Part shown: in pieces, positions 35,976 through 36,925 of the stretch | How the letters are laid out: the number at the start of each line of letters is the position of its first letter | Numbering within the stretch: position 1 is the stretch's first letter | NCBI GenBank assembly: GCA_947379895.1 | Contig: CANCPA010000020.1 | Span: 1-36,925, forward strand | Length of the DNA: 36,925 bases | From: Chitinophagaceae bacterium | Lineage (GTDB): Bacteria > Bacteroidota > Bacteroidia > Chitinophagales > Chitinophagaceae | Direction of reading: 5' to 3' | The notes under the pieces: generated by a model | Databases searched by the model: none | What the model saw: only the letters and a program-made list of their open reading frames with translations | What the model was told of the DNA's origin: nothing | Program-made: the position numbers and the translations under genes

Positions 35976-36553
35976 TTTTATCTATTTTGTTTATTATTTT
36001 AATCACTAAAATCCTGCGTTCCTTGTCTTTACTTTGTTTCCTTAGTGGTAAAGCTTAAGGATTAGAATATTATTCTGATACTTTTCCTGCAAATTATCTC
36101 AATCAAAAACCCTTGTGTTCCTTGTTTTCACTTTGTTTCATTAGTGGTAAAACTTAAGGATTAGAATATTAATCTGATACTTTTCTTTCAAATTATATCA
36201 ATCAAAAATCCTTGTGTTCCTTGTCTTTACTTTGTTTCCTTAGTGGTAAAGCTTAAGAATTAGAATATTATTCTGATACTTTTCCTGCAAATTATCTCAA
36301 TCAAAAATCCTTGTGTTCCTTGTCTTTACTTTGTTTCCTTTGTGGTAAAGTTTAAGAATTAGAATATTAATCTGATACTTTCGTAAAAATTATATCAATC
36401 AAAAGTCCTTGTGTTCCTTGTCTTTACTTTGTTTCCTTAGTGGTAAAGCTTAAGGATTAGAATACTATTCTGATACTTTTCTTTCAAATTATATCAATCA
36501 AAAATCCTTGTGTTCCTTGTCTTTACTTTGTTTCCTTTGTGGTAAAACCCTTT
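35976..36553. other. 578-nt intergenic region filled by a tandem array
   Basis: Apart from about 35 nt next to the GH29 start, this gap is occupied by the 99-bp tandem repeat described separately. No promoter could be picked out with confidence. Confidence 0.7.
36011..36547. repeat. 99-bp tandem repeat array, about 5.4 copies
   Basis: The marker gttccttgt starts at 36018, 36117, 36216, 36315, 36413 and 36512, a period of 99 (once 98). Each unit holds a T-rich core, ccttgtctttactttgtttc, followed by cttagtggtaaag, then a more variable half around attagaatatta. Units 1 and 3 share tattctgatacttttcctgc, while 2 and 4 share taatctgatac, so the array may have grown as 198-bp dimers. There are no unique spacers, so it is not CRISPR. 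The core matches the element at 7888-8050. Confidence 0.88.
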
Positions 36554-36925
36554 TTAATCAGTAATAGACTTCAGAGGTATTGCAACGTTTACTGAGTACT
36601 TTCTTTTTTCAAACCCTAATGCTCCAAACAATAACTTAGGTACTCCCTTTTCGGTATATAAACAAGGACGTTCCAACTTATCATCCGAGAGTGTTCCATC
36701 CTGAAACTTTAATTTCAAGGGAATAACCTTCGGATATTTTGATGACTCCCAATGAATACCATCCTTAGAACTTAATAAAGCCAAAGCAGATTGCTTTTCC
36801 GTAAAATAGCCTATCACATCTCGAACAATCGCATAATTTGTTCCTTTATAATTCCATAAAAAAGGGTCTTCTGCCAACATCCACGCACTGTCACTACCCT
36901 TCGCCTTTCCTTCGAAAATTGGTTG
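36554..36925 (-). CDS. Glycoside hydrolase, GH43/GH117-like five-bladed propeller (C-terminal part)
   Basis: This gene is cut by the right edge. The visible 123 residues run from QPIFEGKAKGSDSAW through MLAEDPFLWNYKGTNYAIVRD to a stop at 36554. The AEDPFLW motif, SKDGIHWESS and ERPCLY are typical of five-bladed beta-propeller enzymes (GH43, GH117, GH32-like). The frame is open to the edge, so the ATG at 36880 is internal. It probably belongs to the same polysaccharide-degrading cluster. The family assignment rests on a short segment. Confidence 0.75.
   Translation of the reverse strand, partial: QPIFEGKAKGSDSAWMLAEDPFLWNYKGTNYAIVRDVIGYFTEKQSALALLSSKDGIHWESSKYPKVIPLKLKFQDGTLSDDKLERPCLYTEKGVPKLLFGALGFEKRKYSVNVAIPLKSITD

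Noticed and set aside
36011-36547. CRISPR-like array
   Set aside because: The whole 99-bp unit is conserved, there are no unique spacers of constant length and no cas genes are present.

Overview
The window looks like chromosomal DNA from a member of the Bacteroidota, probably near the Chitinophagaceae. The grounds are low G+C, start codons without clear Shine-Dalgarno sequences, TAnnTTTG-type -7 boxes in front of several genes, HNLRAP-type histidine kinases, a long (409 aa) IspH and a Tat-like Gfo/Idh/MocA oxidoreductase. The lineage is an inference from gene character, not from a marker alignment.

Layout. 1-745 has no convincing gene but holds a 20-bp-arm hairpin and a short 21-nt repeat array. 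746-6033 (+) carries a Gfo/Idh/MocA oxidoreductase, a CLC transporter with fluoride-type (CLC-F) filter residues, gyrB and a small degenerate DUF5679-like protein, closed by a bidirectional terminator. 6118-9067 (-) carries a four-helix membrane protein, a polyprenyl synthase and trxB. 9294-12396 (+) is a two-gene secreted unit: GH29 alpha-L-fucosidase plus an alpha/beta-hydrolase. 12673-16653 (+) is a giant multi-PAS histidine kinase. 16654-17599 is repeat-rich and gene-poor. 17600-19054 (+) is isocitrate dehydrogenase. 19360-22321 (-) is a second multi-PAS kinase overlapping its CheY-like regulator. 22860-28609 carries bioB, a HAD phosphatase-like protein, a lipoprotein, ispH, dnaN and recX. 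28781-30076 (-) is a flippase-like membrane protein. 30280-36925 (-) is a secreted carbohydrate-degradation cluster: SGNH esterase, GH3, GH29 and the end of a GH43/GH117-like enzyme that runs off the right edge.

How the genes work together. The right-hand cluster and the 9.3-12.4 kb unit together suggest breakdown of a fucosylated, possibly esterified plant or algal polysaccharide: fucosidases remove fucose, the esterases deacylate and GH3 releases beta-linked sugars. No SusC/SusD pair is visible. The two kinases share a related N-terminal domain, tandem PAS domains and a LOV-like PAS lacking the photoactive cysteine. Only one has an adjacent response regulator.

The most unusual content is non-coding: two 21-nt-periodic arrays (241-325 and 17041-17345), a MITE-like element with 77-bp internal duplication (16721-16972), a 99-bp tandem array with an odd/even pattern (36011-36547), a palindromic element of about 163 bp sharing that array's core motif (7888-8050, with a decayed copy near 22498-22659), and a short A/T-rich motif just after the stop codons of several minus-strand genes. 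I see no CRISPR array, rRNA, tRNA or transposase gene.
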